From CAYUTA01 sp964447605 (GTDB lineage Bacteria > Bacillota > Clostridia > Christensenellales > CAG-138), in contig CAYUTA010000011.1 of the NCBI GenBank assembly GCA_964447605.1, positions 1 through 59,980 on the forward strand: a DNA stretch of 59,980 bases, written 5' to 3'. The position numbers and the translations under genes were made by a program. Of this stretch, positions 24,348 to 32,640 are shown in pieces. Numbering within the stretch: position 1 is the first letter of the stretch; every line of letters starts with the position of its first letter. The notes beneath the pieces are model-generated. The model saw only the letters and a program-made list of their open reading frames with translations. It had not been told where the DNA came from and ran no database searches.

Positions 24348-26498
24348 TCAGTTAAAATCCACGGTTACCTCGTTGAAGCCGGTATCCTTTTCATAACGGA
24401 CCGACCAGTTCAGGCTCCCATAGCCAAAGGCTGAGGCAACTTCGGTGGCGGTGTTTTGAAGCGAGTCCAGCGCGCTGGTGAATGCGCCTGACGCGCTGGA
24501 AAACGAATTGTCCCCGCCGTTGAGATATTTTTCAGCCTGGCGAGCCGCCTTTTTGCGAATCTCCTCAAAGTCATTGACCTGTCGGCGCAGGCTGTTGTAC
24601 AAATCGAGTCCGCCCTGCGTATATTGCTGCAAAAGCACTGCGTTAAGCCGGATTCCATAGCGCGTGGCGCTGAAATTGTTGAAGCCGACCGCGCCTCCAT
24701 CCGGTATGCCGCCCGTCTCTCCGCCGCCGTCGGTTATCGACGGGCCGCCCGGCATCGTGGGATTCGTGGGCGGGGCGGGATCAATCGGCACGTTCGGGTC
24801 AATCGGAAGGTTGCTGTCCGGATACATGGGTATTTCAGGCTCGATATACAGCTGCCCGTTGGCAATGTAGTCAGCCGTATAATTGATCAGCTTGTTGCAG
24901 GTGTTCAGGTATTTCTCGGCGCGCATCTCGGCCCAGCGGTATTTGGCGTATGTGGACGAATACGCCCTTTCCTCCGGCACGTCGATGCCATAGACGGTCT
25001 TGATGATCTTCACGCGGTTGGCCTGGTCGGTCAGGCAAAAATTCCAGTTGAAGATATTTGTGTTGCCCCCGCCCTTGCTGCTCATCGAGTACATGCCGAT
25101 GTTCTCCTTGTCAAGATTATATGCAAATGAGGCGAGCGCAGCGGTCTGACTCAGGGTACAATTGGTAAACAGTTGCCCGTCAAAGGATCCTAGAATATCC
25201 GGAATTTTAAGGATCAGGTTCTGCTGCTGCATGGTTTCAAACAGCGCGACCATCATCTTTTTCTGCCGGTTGACGCGGTTGCCGTCGCCGCTGGCGGAAA
25301 CGTTTTTGCGCACGCGCAGATAGTCGAGCACGCCCTGGCCGTCAAGATGCTGCTGCCCCTTGCGATAGCGACGGCCCATCATGGTATAGCTCATTTCAAG
25401 ATCATAGTCCACGCCGCCGACCGCGTCGACGAGTCCCTTGACGGCAGGCATGGTCACGGCATAGTAATAGTTGACCGGAATACCGCCAAGCATCCAGCTC
25501 GCCGCCTCGCAGACCTTCAGGAAGCCCGCGCCGCCCGGCGCGTCCATTCCGCCGCCGCAGTTGATGGCGGCGTTGAGCTTATAGATGCCCTTTACGCCCG
25601 GGATGTTGGCATAGGTATCGCGCGGCAGGGAGATCAGGTCGGCCCGGTTTTCGTCAAAATTCACGGCCAGCAGCATCATCACGTCTGAGTGCCACTCCTT
25701 CTTGCCGTTCCATGTCTCGCGCTCCTCGGCATAGTCCACGCCGACAACAAGGATATTCACGATATTCTGCATCATGGACGTATCGGCCTGTGCTACGAGC
25801 GCCGCATACGGGTCCAGCGTAGGCGCGGGCGTAGGTCCCGGCGTTTCGGCGGCAGAAATATCCGCTTGCTCCGTTACCGCCGCGGCGGACGGCGTGGGCG
25901 TAACGCCCGAGGCGGACGCGCCGAAAAACGACCCCGGGTTGTACCGCACATTGTATAGGTATACCCCGCCGGCAGCCAACAAAACGGCGCCGAGCAGGGC
26001 CAGCACAATCCACACATAGCTTCTCCTGGTGCGGTGATGCTTCTTTTTTTTGCGCCGGGGCGTTTCGTCGTAAAACGCTTCCGTAGGTACAAACGCCTCC
26101 ACGCGCGACGACGGAGCGCCCGCCCTGCCGGACCGGCGGTTCTGCTTTGGCCGCTTCCCGCCGTCACAGGATGCGTCGGGCGCGTCTAGGACATAGCCGT
26201 CATCCGCGTCAAAATCCATTTCAGCGGCGTCTTCCCACGCGTCATAGCCGGACGCATCCCGCGCAGGCGTTATCATGCCGTCGCCCGCCTGCGGCGCGTC
26301 TTGCCGGTCAGGCGCGGCATGTTCTCCGGGCTCAAACGCCGCGTCCATGTCGGAGGCGTCTGCCGCAGCCCCGCCCGTTTCAGGCGCGGGAGCCTCGTCT
26401 GCCTCTTCAGTATCCGCCTCGCCAAACAGGCTGTTGGTCAGCCGTTCGGCAATTTCTTCGTCGGTAGGTTCGTCCATCCTGTTTCTGCGTTCATCCAT
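24348..26498 (-). CDS. LytR-CpsA-Psr (LCP) family cell-wall glycopolymer transferase
   Basis: A 716-residue type II membrane protein: a long acidic cytoplasmic N-terminus (1-145) with a basic patch (RRKKKKHHRTRR), one helix (about 161-182), a Pro/Thr linker, the LCP domain (about 245-425; NIVNILVVGVDY, DVMMLLAVN, LISLPRDTY, YAVTMPAVKGLVDAVGGVDY, GQGVLDYLRVRK) and a long C-terminal part with a Pro/Gly-rich stretch. LCP proteins attach teichoic-acid-like or capsule polymers to peptidoglycan or proteins. The start ATG 26498 has AAAGGA about 12 nt upstream; an ATG 24 nt further upstream is the alternative. It is divergent from a glycosyltransferase operon. The 140-residue acidic tail in front is unusually long. 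Confidence 0.92.
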   Translation of the reverse strand: MDERRNRMDEPTDEEIAERLTNSLFGEADTEEADEAPAPETGGAAADASDMDAAFEPGEHAAPDRQDAPQAGDGMITPARDASGYDAWEDAAEMDFDADDGYVLDAPDASCDGGKRPKQNRRSGRAGAPSSRVEAFVPTEAFYDETPRRKKKKHHRTRRSYVWIVLALLGAVLLAAGGVYLYNVRYNPGSFFGASASGVTPTPSAAAVTEQADISAAETPGPTPAPTLDPYAALVAQADTSMMQNIVNILVVGVDYAEERETWNGKKEWHSDVMMLLAVNFDENRADLISLPRDTYANIPGVKGIYKLNAAINCGGGMDAPGGAGFLKVCEAASWMLGGIPVNYYYAVTMPAVKGLVDAVGGVDYDLEMSYTMMGRRYRKGQQHLDGQGVLDYLRVRKNVSASGDGNRVNRQKKMMVALFETMQQQNLILKIPDILGSFDGQLFTNCTLSQTAALASFAYNLDKENIGMYSMSSKGGGNTNIFNWNFCLTDQANRVKIIKTVYGIDVPEERAYSSTYAKYRWAEMRAEKYLNTCNKLINYTADYIANGQLYIEPEIPMYPDSNLPIDPNVPIDPAPPTNPTMPGGPSITDGGGETGGIPDGGAVGFNNFSATRYGIRLNAVLLQQYTQGGLDLYNSLRRQVNDFEEIRKKAARQAEKYLNGGDNSFSSASGAFTSALDSLQNTATEVASAFGYGSLNWSVRYEKDTGFNEVTVDFN

Positions 26499-26742
26499 TC
26501 TGCAGGCAATCCTTTCGCACACATTTCTTAAAAAATCAATGTATGTTATTTGGTTATTATAACAAAGATAATTGTGTTTCCCCGTCGATTTGAGAAAATT
26601 ACAAATCGTTTACATTATTCTCAAACTTTTTCGGTTCCAAACTCCGTCGCTAAAAATCGCACTTTTCAGTTGCACCTGAATGCGTTATAATCTATAAATG
26701 TATTTCTGTGCGCTCAACAATCCGGCGCAGAAGGAGAGGCCT

Positions 26743-27771
26743 ATGATCGTTATTATTCCGGCGTATCAGCCGGATAGCAAGCTATATGATCTGGTCCGTA
26801 CGCTAAAAGACACAACGGACTATCCCATTGTCATCGTCAACGACGGCAGCAGCCCGGACAAGGCGGAGTTGTTTGATTCGCTCACGCCGTTTGCCAAAAT
26901 ACTGACGCACCCTGTCAACTGCGGCAAGGGCGCGGCCATCAAGACGGCTCTGCGGTATATCTATGACAACTACCCGGCCAATGAGGGCGTTATTACCGTG
27001 GATGCCGACGGACAGCATCTGCCGGCGGATATCGTGCGCGTCGCCAGGTCATGGGAGCGTTCGCCGGAAAGTCTGGTGCTCGGTTCGCGCTGCTTTACAG
27101 GCAAGGTTCCCTTCAAAAGCCGCGCGGGCAATGCCATCACGCGGTTTGTGTTTGCCGTGAGCACCGGCGTCAAGGTGTTTGATACGCAGACGGGCTTAAG
27201 GGCCTTCGGCGTGTTCCGTACGCCCATGATGCTTGAGATGAAGGGCGACCGGTACGAGTACGAGATCAACGTGCTGCTGTATGCGACCCGTCACCGCTTG
27301 CCCATTGAGGAGGTTCCCATCGAAACGGTCTATATTGAGGATAATAAGTCCTCCCACTTTAACCCCGTTCGCGATGCCTGGCGTATTTATAAGATGATTC
27401 TGCTGTTCGTCGCGTCATCCCTGGTCGCCATGCTCATCGATTATGTGCTGGTGCTCACGCTGAGCGTGGTTACGAAGGATTTGCCGGGTTCGCTGTTTAT
27501 CAGCGTGGTTACCGCCCGCGTCATCAGTTCGTTGGCAAACTACTTCATCAATTGCAAGCTGGTGTTTGAAAACCGTTCAAGAAGCAGCATTGTGCGCTAT
27601 TACATTCTGGCCGCCGGTATCCTGGTTGCCAATTACCTGCTGATGGAGGTTGTCACCGCCATGATGCCAATCGCCATCGGCAAGCTGATTGTCGAGCTGG
27701 TGCTGTATCCGCTGAGCTTTTATCTGCAGCGCAGGTTCGTGTTTCCACCGGAGAGCGAGGGCGAGGCATGA
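26743..27771 (+). CDS. Bifunctional glycosyltransferase family 2 / GtrA-like membrane protein
   Basis: A 342-residue fusion. Residues 1-215 form a GT2 domain (IIPAYQPD, IVIVNDGSS, CGKGAAIKTAL, DADGQHLPADI, GSRCF) of the polyprenyl-phosphate glycosyltransferase type. Residues from about 225 on hold four membrane helices of the GtrA family, which move lipid-linked sugars across the membrane. ATG 26743 follows AAGGAG; an upstream ATG at 26698 lies 6 nt after a TATAAT box but has no such site. It overlaps the next gene by ATGA. The likely role is making and flipping a lipid-linked sugar for surface polymers. Confidence 0.9.
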   Translation: MIVIIPAYQPDSKLYDLVRTLKDTTDYPIVIVNDGSSPDKAELFDSLTPFAKILTHPVNCGKGAAIKTALRYIYDNYPANEGVITVDADGQHLPADIVRVARSWERSPESLVLGSRCFTGKVPFKSRAGNAITRFVFAVSTGVKVFDTQTGLRAFGVFRTPMMLEMKGDRYEYEINVLLYATRHRLPIEEVPIETVYIEDNKSSHFNPVRDAWRIYKMILLFVASSLVAMLIDYVLVLTLSVVTKDLPGSLFISVVTARVISSLANYFINCKLVFENRSRSSIVRYYILAAGILVANYLLMEVVTAMMPIAIGKLIVELVLYPLSFYLQRRFVFPPESEGEA

Positions 27772-28877
27772 GCGGCACAACGGGATTTGATTTTAAAAAG
27801 CGGTTGATCAAGGCCATCGCCATCGATTTTCTGGTGTTTGCCGCGTGCCTGCTGACGTTTTCATATTTCCACCATGTGCGCGTGCGCGACGTAACGCCCA
27901 CGACGATTGCCGCGCCGCCGCGCATAAGCGCGCAGCCTGCCTCGGAAGCGGTTGCGGCCAACGCGGGTGCGCCCGGAACCGTTTCACAAGGCGATGACGC
28001 GGCGAATTCTCCGGACGCCGCCCCTGTTGCCGGGGCGGCGGGGCTGGATACGGGCGGCATGTTCGGATTGCAGTTTGCCGATAAATTTGCGCGCGGAGAA
28101 ACGGAAATTACCGAGACAAGCTATAAGAGCGGGAATGTTTCCATAGAAATCCAGACCAGGCAGCACAACACCTCCACGTACTATGTGGCGGATATCTATG
28201 TGCGGGACGTTTCCTGCTTCCGCACCGCCGTCGCGCTCGATTACCAGGAGCACATCGCAAGCGGCCGCAAGAACGTGATGCAGGTTTTGCAGTTTTCAGA
28301 ACTGACGGATGCGATTGTGGCCATATCGGGCGACAATTTCGTCTATCGCAACGCGGGCGCGCTGGTCGTCCGCAACGGCATGGAATGGATGAAGAAATCG
28401 CCGTATACCGACGATATCTGCGTGATGTTCTACGATGGGGCAATGGAGACGTTCTCCTCCAGGTCCGCAGCGGCCTGGCGGGCATATGTGGACGAGATTT
28501 ACGCGCGCGGCCTGTATCAGTGCTGGAGCTTCGGCCCAAGCCTGCTCGATGAAAACGGGCAGCCGAAAACGGTGTTCAACAACTCCGTCAGCCCGGAAAA
28601 CCCGCGTTCGGCGCTTGGCTATTATGAGCCGGGGCATTATTGCTTCGTGCTGGTCGACGGCAGGCAGGCGGGCTATTCCATCGGCCTGACGCTTGCAGAG
28701 CTGTCGCAGGTGTTCTACGAACTGGGCTGCACGCTGGCATATAACCTTGACGGCGGCGACACGGTGGCCATGACGTTTTCCGGCACGCTGGTCAATCGTC
28801 CGCAGGATGCCGAGCCGCGCCGGGTAAGCGACGTGCTGCTCATTGGCGAGCCTGTGGATTTAACCGGGGAGGGTTGA
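27768..28877 (+). CDS. Phosphodiester glycosidase family (NAGPA-like) membrane-anchored protein
   Basis: A 369-residue protein with one N-terminal helix (about 17-36), an Ala/Pro-rich linker, and a C-terminal NAGPA-type domain (about 150-365) with the typical blocks AISGDNFVYRN, NPRSALGYYEPGHYCFVLVDG, LAELSQVFYELGC and LAYNLDGGDTVAM. The family includes the enzyme that removes GlcNAc from phosphodiester-linked mannose and many bacterial exopolysaccharide-associated proteins. Its ATG overlaps the stop of the glycosyltransferase gene (ATGA). With the neighbouring GT2/GtrA and LCP genes it fits trimming or modification of phosphodiester-linked wall polymers. Confidence 0.9.
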   Translation: MSGTTGFDFKKRLIKAIAIDFLVFAACLLTFSYFHHVRVRDVTPTTIAAPPRISAQPASEAVAANAGAPGTVSQGDDAANSPDAAPVAGAAGLDTGGMFGLQFADKFARGETEITETSYKSGNVSIEIQTRQHNTSTYYVADIYVRDVSCFRTAVALDYQEHIASGRKNVMQVLQFSELTDAIVAISGDNFVYRNAGALVVRNGMEWMKKSPYTDDICVMFYDGAMETFSSRSAAAWRAYVDEIYARGLYQCWSFGPSLLDENGQPKTVFNNSVSPENPRSALGYYEPGHYCFVLVDGRQAGYSIGLTLAELSQVFYELGCTLAYNLDGGDTVAMTFSGTLVNRPQDAEPRRVSDVLLIGEPVDLTGEG

Positions 28878-28881
28878 GCGG

Positions 28882-29208
28882 ATGAAGTGGATCAAGCGCG
28901 CGCTGCCGCATGTTACAATCGTACTCTCGCTGATGACGCTGACGTTCTTCTGTATTGACCGCGTGAACACAAATATGGCGTTTATGACCAGTGAGTTAAG
29001 CAAATGGGTGTTCATGCTGCTCGCCGTATGCGCGCTGCTGTCTTCGCTGATGCTCGCCGGTTTCCACTGGCGCGACGATGCGCGGCAGGCGCGCAAGCGC
29101 AAGTACGCCCGTGAGCGCGCCGCAATCAGGCGCATGTCGGAATCCGGAGCGCCAGTGGAAACCGGCGGATCCGATGACGACGCGACCGATGACGACGCGG
29201 AGGATTGA
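28882..29208 (+). CDS. Small membrane protein of unknown function
   Basis: A 108-residue protein starting 4 nt after the glycosidase gene, with GGAGGGTT 6-7 nt before ATG 28882. It has two hydrophobic segments (about 8-24 and 39-60), a strongly basic stretch (RDDARQARKRKYARERAA) and an acidic C-terminus (DDDATDDDAED). I do not recognise a family. Being third in the GT2-NAGPA operon, it may help the surface-polymer machinery. Confidence 0.7.
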   Translation: MKWIKRALPHVTIVLSLMTLTFFCIDRVNTNMAFMTSELSKWVFMLLAVCALLSSLMLAGFHWRDDARQARKRKYARERAAIRRMSESGAPVETGGSDDDATDDDAED

Positions 29209-29393
29209 CGCGTCCACCCGGCGCGTCCCATTTCGGCGGCAGCCCAAACACAGGGATCGATCGGGGCCTGCAAACCCGAACAGCCCCATTGGGGGGCGGC
29301 CTGCGGCGGCCAAACCCGTTCCCGGCCATTGAAGGCAATCCGCATAGCCGCCATGGATTGGTTCATCTTTCAAAAAATAAGGGGGTCGCGCAT

Positions 29394-30350
29394 ATGGAAA
29401 AGATTGTTGTGCTGGATGGTTATACGGAAAACCCCGGGGATTTGAGCTGGGCGGGTCTGGAAGCGCTCGGTGCGCTGACGGTTTACGACCGCACGGACAA
29501 GGCGGACATTCCGGCGCGCATCGGCGACGCGAATATCGTGTTCATCAACAAGGCGCCCATCACGGCGGACACAATGGACGCCTGTAAAAGCCTGCGCTAC
29601 ATCGGCGTTCTGGCAACGGGCTACAACGTCGTCGATATTGCCGCTGCCGCCGCGCGCAACATCACGGTTACAAACATCCCGACCTACGGCACGGACGCGG
29701 TGGGACAGTTCGCCATTGCGCTGCTGCTGGAAATCTGCCATCGCATCGGCCACCATGACAAGGCCGTGCATGACGGGCGCTGGGAAAGCTGCCCCGACTG
29801 GTGTTTTTGGGATTATCCGCTCATTGAGCTTGCGGGCAAAACGATGGGAATCGTCGGGTTCGGCCGGATCGGCCGGACCACGGGCAGGATTGCGGGCGCG
29901 CTGGGCATGCGGGTGCTCGCCTGTGACACCCGCCCAACCGAAGCCGGGCGCGCGCTGGCCGAATATGTGCCGCTGGACGCGCTGCTGGCCGAATCGGACG
30001 TGATTTCGCTGCACTGCCCGCTCACGGCCGAAACACACGCGCTGATAAACAGGCGGAGCATCGCTAAAATGAAAGACGGCGTGATCCTGCTCAACAACAG
30101 CCGCGGTCCGCTGATTGCCGAACAGGATCTGGCCGACGCGCTTTGCAGCGGCAAGGTGTACGCCGCGGGGCTGGATGTGGTTTCTGCAGAGCCCATCCGC
30201 GCGGACAACCCGTTGCTGAAGGCCCCCAACTGCATTCTCACGCCGCACATCAGCTGGGCGCCCAGGGAAAGCCGCCGCCGGCTGATGGACGTTGCTGTGG
30301 ACAATCTGCGGCAATTTCTCGGCGGCTCTCCCGTCAACGTCGTGCGCTGA
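29394..30350 (+). CDS. D-2-hydroxyacid dehydrogenase (glycerate dehydrogenase/hydroxypyruvate reductase-like)
   Basis: A 318-residue NAD-dependent enzyme with the Rossmann loop GIVGFGRIGR, NNSRGPLI, the catalytic Arg (NNSRG), Glu (SAEPI) and His (TPHISWAPRES) of the family, and the YGTDAVGQFAIALLLE motif of the catalytic domain. The AGLDVVSAEPI and HISWAP forms are those of HprA-like glycerate dehydrogenases. GGGGG lies 9 nt before ATG 29394. It is a single gene. Substrate assignment is by resemblance only. Confidence 0.9.
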   Translation: MEKIVVLDGYTENPGDLSWAGLEALGALTVYDRTDKADIPARIGDANIVFINKAPITADTMDACKSLRYIGVLATGYNVVDIAAAAARNITVTNIPTYGTDAVGQFAIALLLEICHRIGHHDKAVHDGRWESCPDWCFWDYPLIELAGKTMGIVGFGRIGRTTGRIAGALGMRVLACDTRPTEAGRALAEYVPLDALLAESDVISLHCPLTAETHALINRRSIAKMKDGVILLNNSRGPLIAEQDLADALCSGKVYAAGLDVVSAEPIRADNPLLKAPNCILTPHISWAPRESRRRLMDVAVDNLRQFLGGSPVNVVR

Positions 30351-30386
30351 CGCGCGCCGCCGCCCGCTCCCGCCTTTTTAACAAAA

Positions 30387-30431
30387 AAATACGATAAAAT
30401 ATGGGCAAGGACGCGCCTTTCATCCTTGCCC
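30387..30431 (-). terminator. Terminator-like hairpin downstream of trxA
   Basis: Arms GGGCAAGGA (30431-30423) and TCCTTGCCC (30411-30403) form a perfect 9-bp stem; on the minus strand an AT-rich tail with a seven-T run follows. It lies 215 bp beyond trxA and just after the dehydrogenase gene, so it may serve both strands. Confidence 0.5.
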
Positions 30432-30646
30432 GCATGTTTCGTTGTCCCGCCGCACGGCTTTCCGGCCTGTTTCAACACCCTGCGGACGCGCCGCGCGCCC
30501 TGCCGTTGCAGGTTTATCTGCAGCGGTGTTTCCGGAAACCTTCGTTTTGCCGTTCCCGGACGCATGCCCGCGCTATGGGGAATTGGCGGGGCTGCCGCAC
30601 GGCCGGTCTTTTGCGACAAGCCGCGGTCTGCCCGCGCAGGGCACGT

Positions 30647-30958
30647 TTATTTGCCCAGCATTTTGAGAATCGCCGCTTTGGACCGCGCCCCAACGGTTTT
30701 TTCTTTGACTTTACCGCCGGAGAACACCATCAGTGTCGGGATGCTCATCACGCCGTATCGCGCCGCCAGATCGGGCTGCTCGTCAATGTTGATCTTGCCA
30801 ACCCTGACGTCGGCGACCTCCCCGGCGATCTCCTCCACAATCGGGCCGACCATGCGGCACGGGCCGCACCACGGCGCCCAGAAATCCACCAGCACAGGCT
30901 TTGTGGCTTCCAGCACTTCCTTGGAAAAATTGTCCAGCGTAATGGTAATGACTGCCAT
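30647..30958 (-). CDS. trxA: Thioredoxin
   Basis: A 103-residue thioredoxin with the redox motif WCGPC (30-34), the cis-proline loop SIPTLMVF and the conserved buried Asp in LVDFWAPW. It reduces protein disulfides and is a possible electron donor for the ribonucleotide reductase encoded 1.7 kb away. The start is ATG 30958, 9 nt after AGAGGGG; a GTG 6 nt upstream is less likely. A TATACT box lies at about 30 nt upstream of the ribosome binding site. Confidence 0.96.
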   Translation of the reverse strand: MAVITITLDNFSKEVLEATKPVLVDFWAPWCGPCRMVGPIVEEIAGEVADVRVGKINIDEQPDLAARYGVMSIPTLMVFSGGKVKEKTVGARSKAAILKMLGK

Positions 30959-31083
30959 GAACACATACCCCTCTTTCCGGTACTTTCATTTAGTATACCT
31001 CAATTTTCCGGTTTTGCGTACGGCTTTGCGCAATCTTTTTCATTTCGCTTCCTGATCATAATAAATGGGCCGCTTAAAACCGT

Positions 31084-31112
31084 TTGCCCGGCGCAAATGC
31101 GTATGGTACAAT
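31084..31112 (+). promoter_or_regulatory. Promoter of the DUF362 gene
   Basis: TTGCCC (31084-31089), 17-nt spacer ending in TGG, then TACAAT (31107-31112): an extended -10 promoter with a leader of about 135 nt. Confidence 0.5.
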
Positions 31113-31252
31113 CAGGCCAAAGATTACGCGCATGCGCCCGGCCGCAACGCCAAAAGCTCCTGCCCGCCCAGCAGCCTGCGTTGTATCAAGCGTACGGACT
31201 GTAACCATGAAGCCTGTAACGAAACGCGATTCATCGCAGTCAGGATTTGCCT

Positions 31253-32425
31253 ATGCATGATATCCCGGATAAATTCATCCCGCCTAAAATGCCGCCGGAG
31301 GCGTCCATCGTCCCATGCGCGGATTATGGCGGCAATACGGTGAACGCGGCGCTTATCGCCGCGCTTGCGCCGTTTGGCGGGCTGGACTGGGTGGCGCCCG
31401 GCATGCGGGTGGCGGTCAAGGTCAACCTGCTTGGCGCGCACAAGCCCGAAAAGGCCGCAACCACGCACCCCGCGCCGGTGACGGAGCTATGCCGCCTGCT
31501 TGTTGCGCGCGGCGCATCCGTCGTGGTGGGAGACAGTCCCGGCGGTTTTTTCACCCGCGCATTTCTCGCGCCCATCTACCATGCCTGCGGCATGCACGCG
31601 GTTACGGACGCCGGCGCACAGCTCAATGACGACTTTTCCGAGGCGGACGTGTTAAACCCGGACGGGCTGCTGCTGCGTGCGTTCCGCTGCACGCAGTACC
31701 TGCTTGAGGCGGATGCCGTCATCGACTTTTGCAAGCTCAAAACCCACGGCTTGATGGCCTATACCGGCGCGGTAAAAAACATGTTCGGCGCGATTCCCGG
31801 CATGAAGAAATCCGAGCTGCATTATCAGTTCAACAAAACCGAAGCCTTCGCCGGAATGCTTATCGACCTGTATGAGCGCATGCGTCCGCGTCTTTGCATC
31901 GCCGATGCGGTCACGGTCATGGAGGGCAACGGCCCGTCGGTCGGCACGCCGCGGCATATGGGCGCGCTGCTTGCCGCGGAAAACGGCCACGCGCTCGATC
32001 TGCTCGGCGCGCGCCTAATGGGGTTGGGCGTTGCCGACGTTCCCACGCTAAAAGCCGCCTTTGCGCGCGGATATGTGCCCGAAACCGCCGAACAGCTTCC
32101 CGTACACGGCGCATGGCTGCCGTTTGTCGCAAAGGACTTTTGCTGCACGCCCATCCGCAGCGTCGTCAGCTGGGGGACGGGCAATCCCGTGCTGGCGCGC
32201 GCGATGGAGCGCGCGCTCGCAGACCGGCCGGCCGCGGACGGGACGCTTTGTACCGGCTGCGGCGTTTGCGCGCGGCACTGCCCCATTCACGCCGTCACAA
32301 TGAAGGGAAAACGCCCGCTTATCGACCGCGGCGCCTGCATCCGCTGCTTCTGCTGCCAGGAGTTTTGCCCTGCCGGTGCAATGCAAAAACGCCGTCCGCC
32401 ACTGGCAAAATGGCTGTACAAGTAG
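31253..32425 (+). CDS. DUF362 protein with two [4Fe-4S] ferredoxin motifs
   Basis: A 390-residue protein. Residues 15-300 match the DUF362 family (VAVKVNLLG, VVVGDSPGG, DFCKLKTHGLMAYTGAVKNMFGAIPG, DAVTVMEGNGPS). The C-terminus has two cluster-binding motifs, CTGCGVCARHCP (333-344) and CIRCFCCQEFCP (about 361-372), each ending in the usual distal Cys-Pro. DUF362 proteins are widespread in anaerobes and are presumed iron-sulfur electron-transfer proteins; no reaction is established. ATG 31253 has AGGA about 8 nt upstream; a TTG at 31247 is the alternative. Confidence 0.88.
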   Translation: MHDIPDKFIPPKMPPEASIVPCADYGGNTVNAALIAALAPFGGLDWVAPGMRVAVKVNLLGAHKPEKAATTHPAPVTELCRLLVARGASVVVGDSPGGFFTRAFLAPIYHACGMHAVTDAGAQLNDDFSEADVLNPDGLLLRAFRCTQYLLEADAVIDFCKLKTHGLMAYTGAVKNMFGAIPGMKKSELHYQFNKTEAFAGMLIDLYERMRPRLCIADAVTVMEGNGPSVGTPRHMGALLAAENGHALDLLGARLMGLGVADVPTLKAAFARGYVPETAEQLPVHGAWLPFVAKDFCCTPIRSVVSWGTGNPVLARAMERALADRPAADGTLCTGCGVCARHCPIHAVTMKGKRPLIDRGACIRCFCCQEFCPAGAMQKRRPPLAKWLYK

Positions 32426-32513
32426 GGGAACGCTTTTGCGGGGGCAACGCCCTTGCCCGTCCCGCCCCCACATGCCGCCGCCTCCGGCCCGCATTCATGA
32501 CAAATCTGTAAAT

Positions 32514-32560
32514 TCTCAATATCTTGTGCGAATCGGCTTGTAAGACACAAGATGTGGTTG
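32514..32560 (+). promoter_or_regulatory. Two NrdR-box-like sites in the nrdJ promoter
   Basis: Site 1 (32514-32529) has the core CAATATCTTGTG and site 2 (32545-32560) has ACACAAGATGTGGT. Both fit the NrdR consensus acaCwAtATaTwGtgt at most key positions. They start 31 bp apart, the tandem spacing known for NrdR sites, and site 2 fills the promoter spacer. Confidence 0.65.
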
Positions 32561-32566
32561 TATACT
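32538..32566 (+). promoter_or_regulatory. Promoter of nrdJ
   Basis: TTGTAA (32538-32543), 17-nt spacer, TATACT (32561-32566). The predicted start is near 32573, giving a leader of about 68 nt. No cobalamin riboswitch is visible between it and nrdJ. Confidence 0.6.
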
Positions 32567-32640
32567 GAAGATGTTGCCGTACGCAGGCGCAGCGCGCTTC
32601 CTACGGCGCGACATGGATGTAAGGATGGGTTTGAACAGGT

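Noticed and set aside
32426..32640. Cobalamin riboswitch upstream of nrdJ
   Set aside because: No B12-box or typical multi-stem layout; the region is explained by a promoter with NrdR-like boxes.
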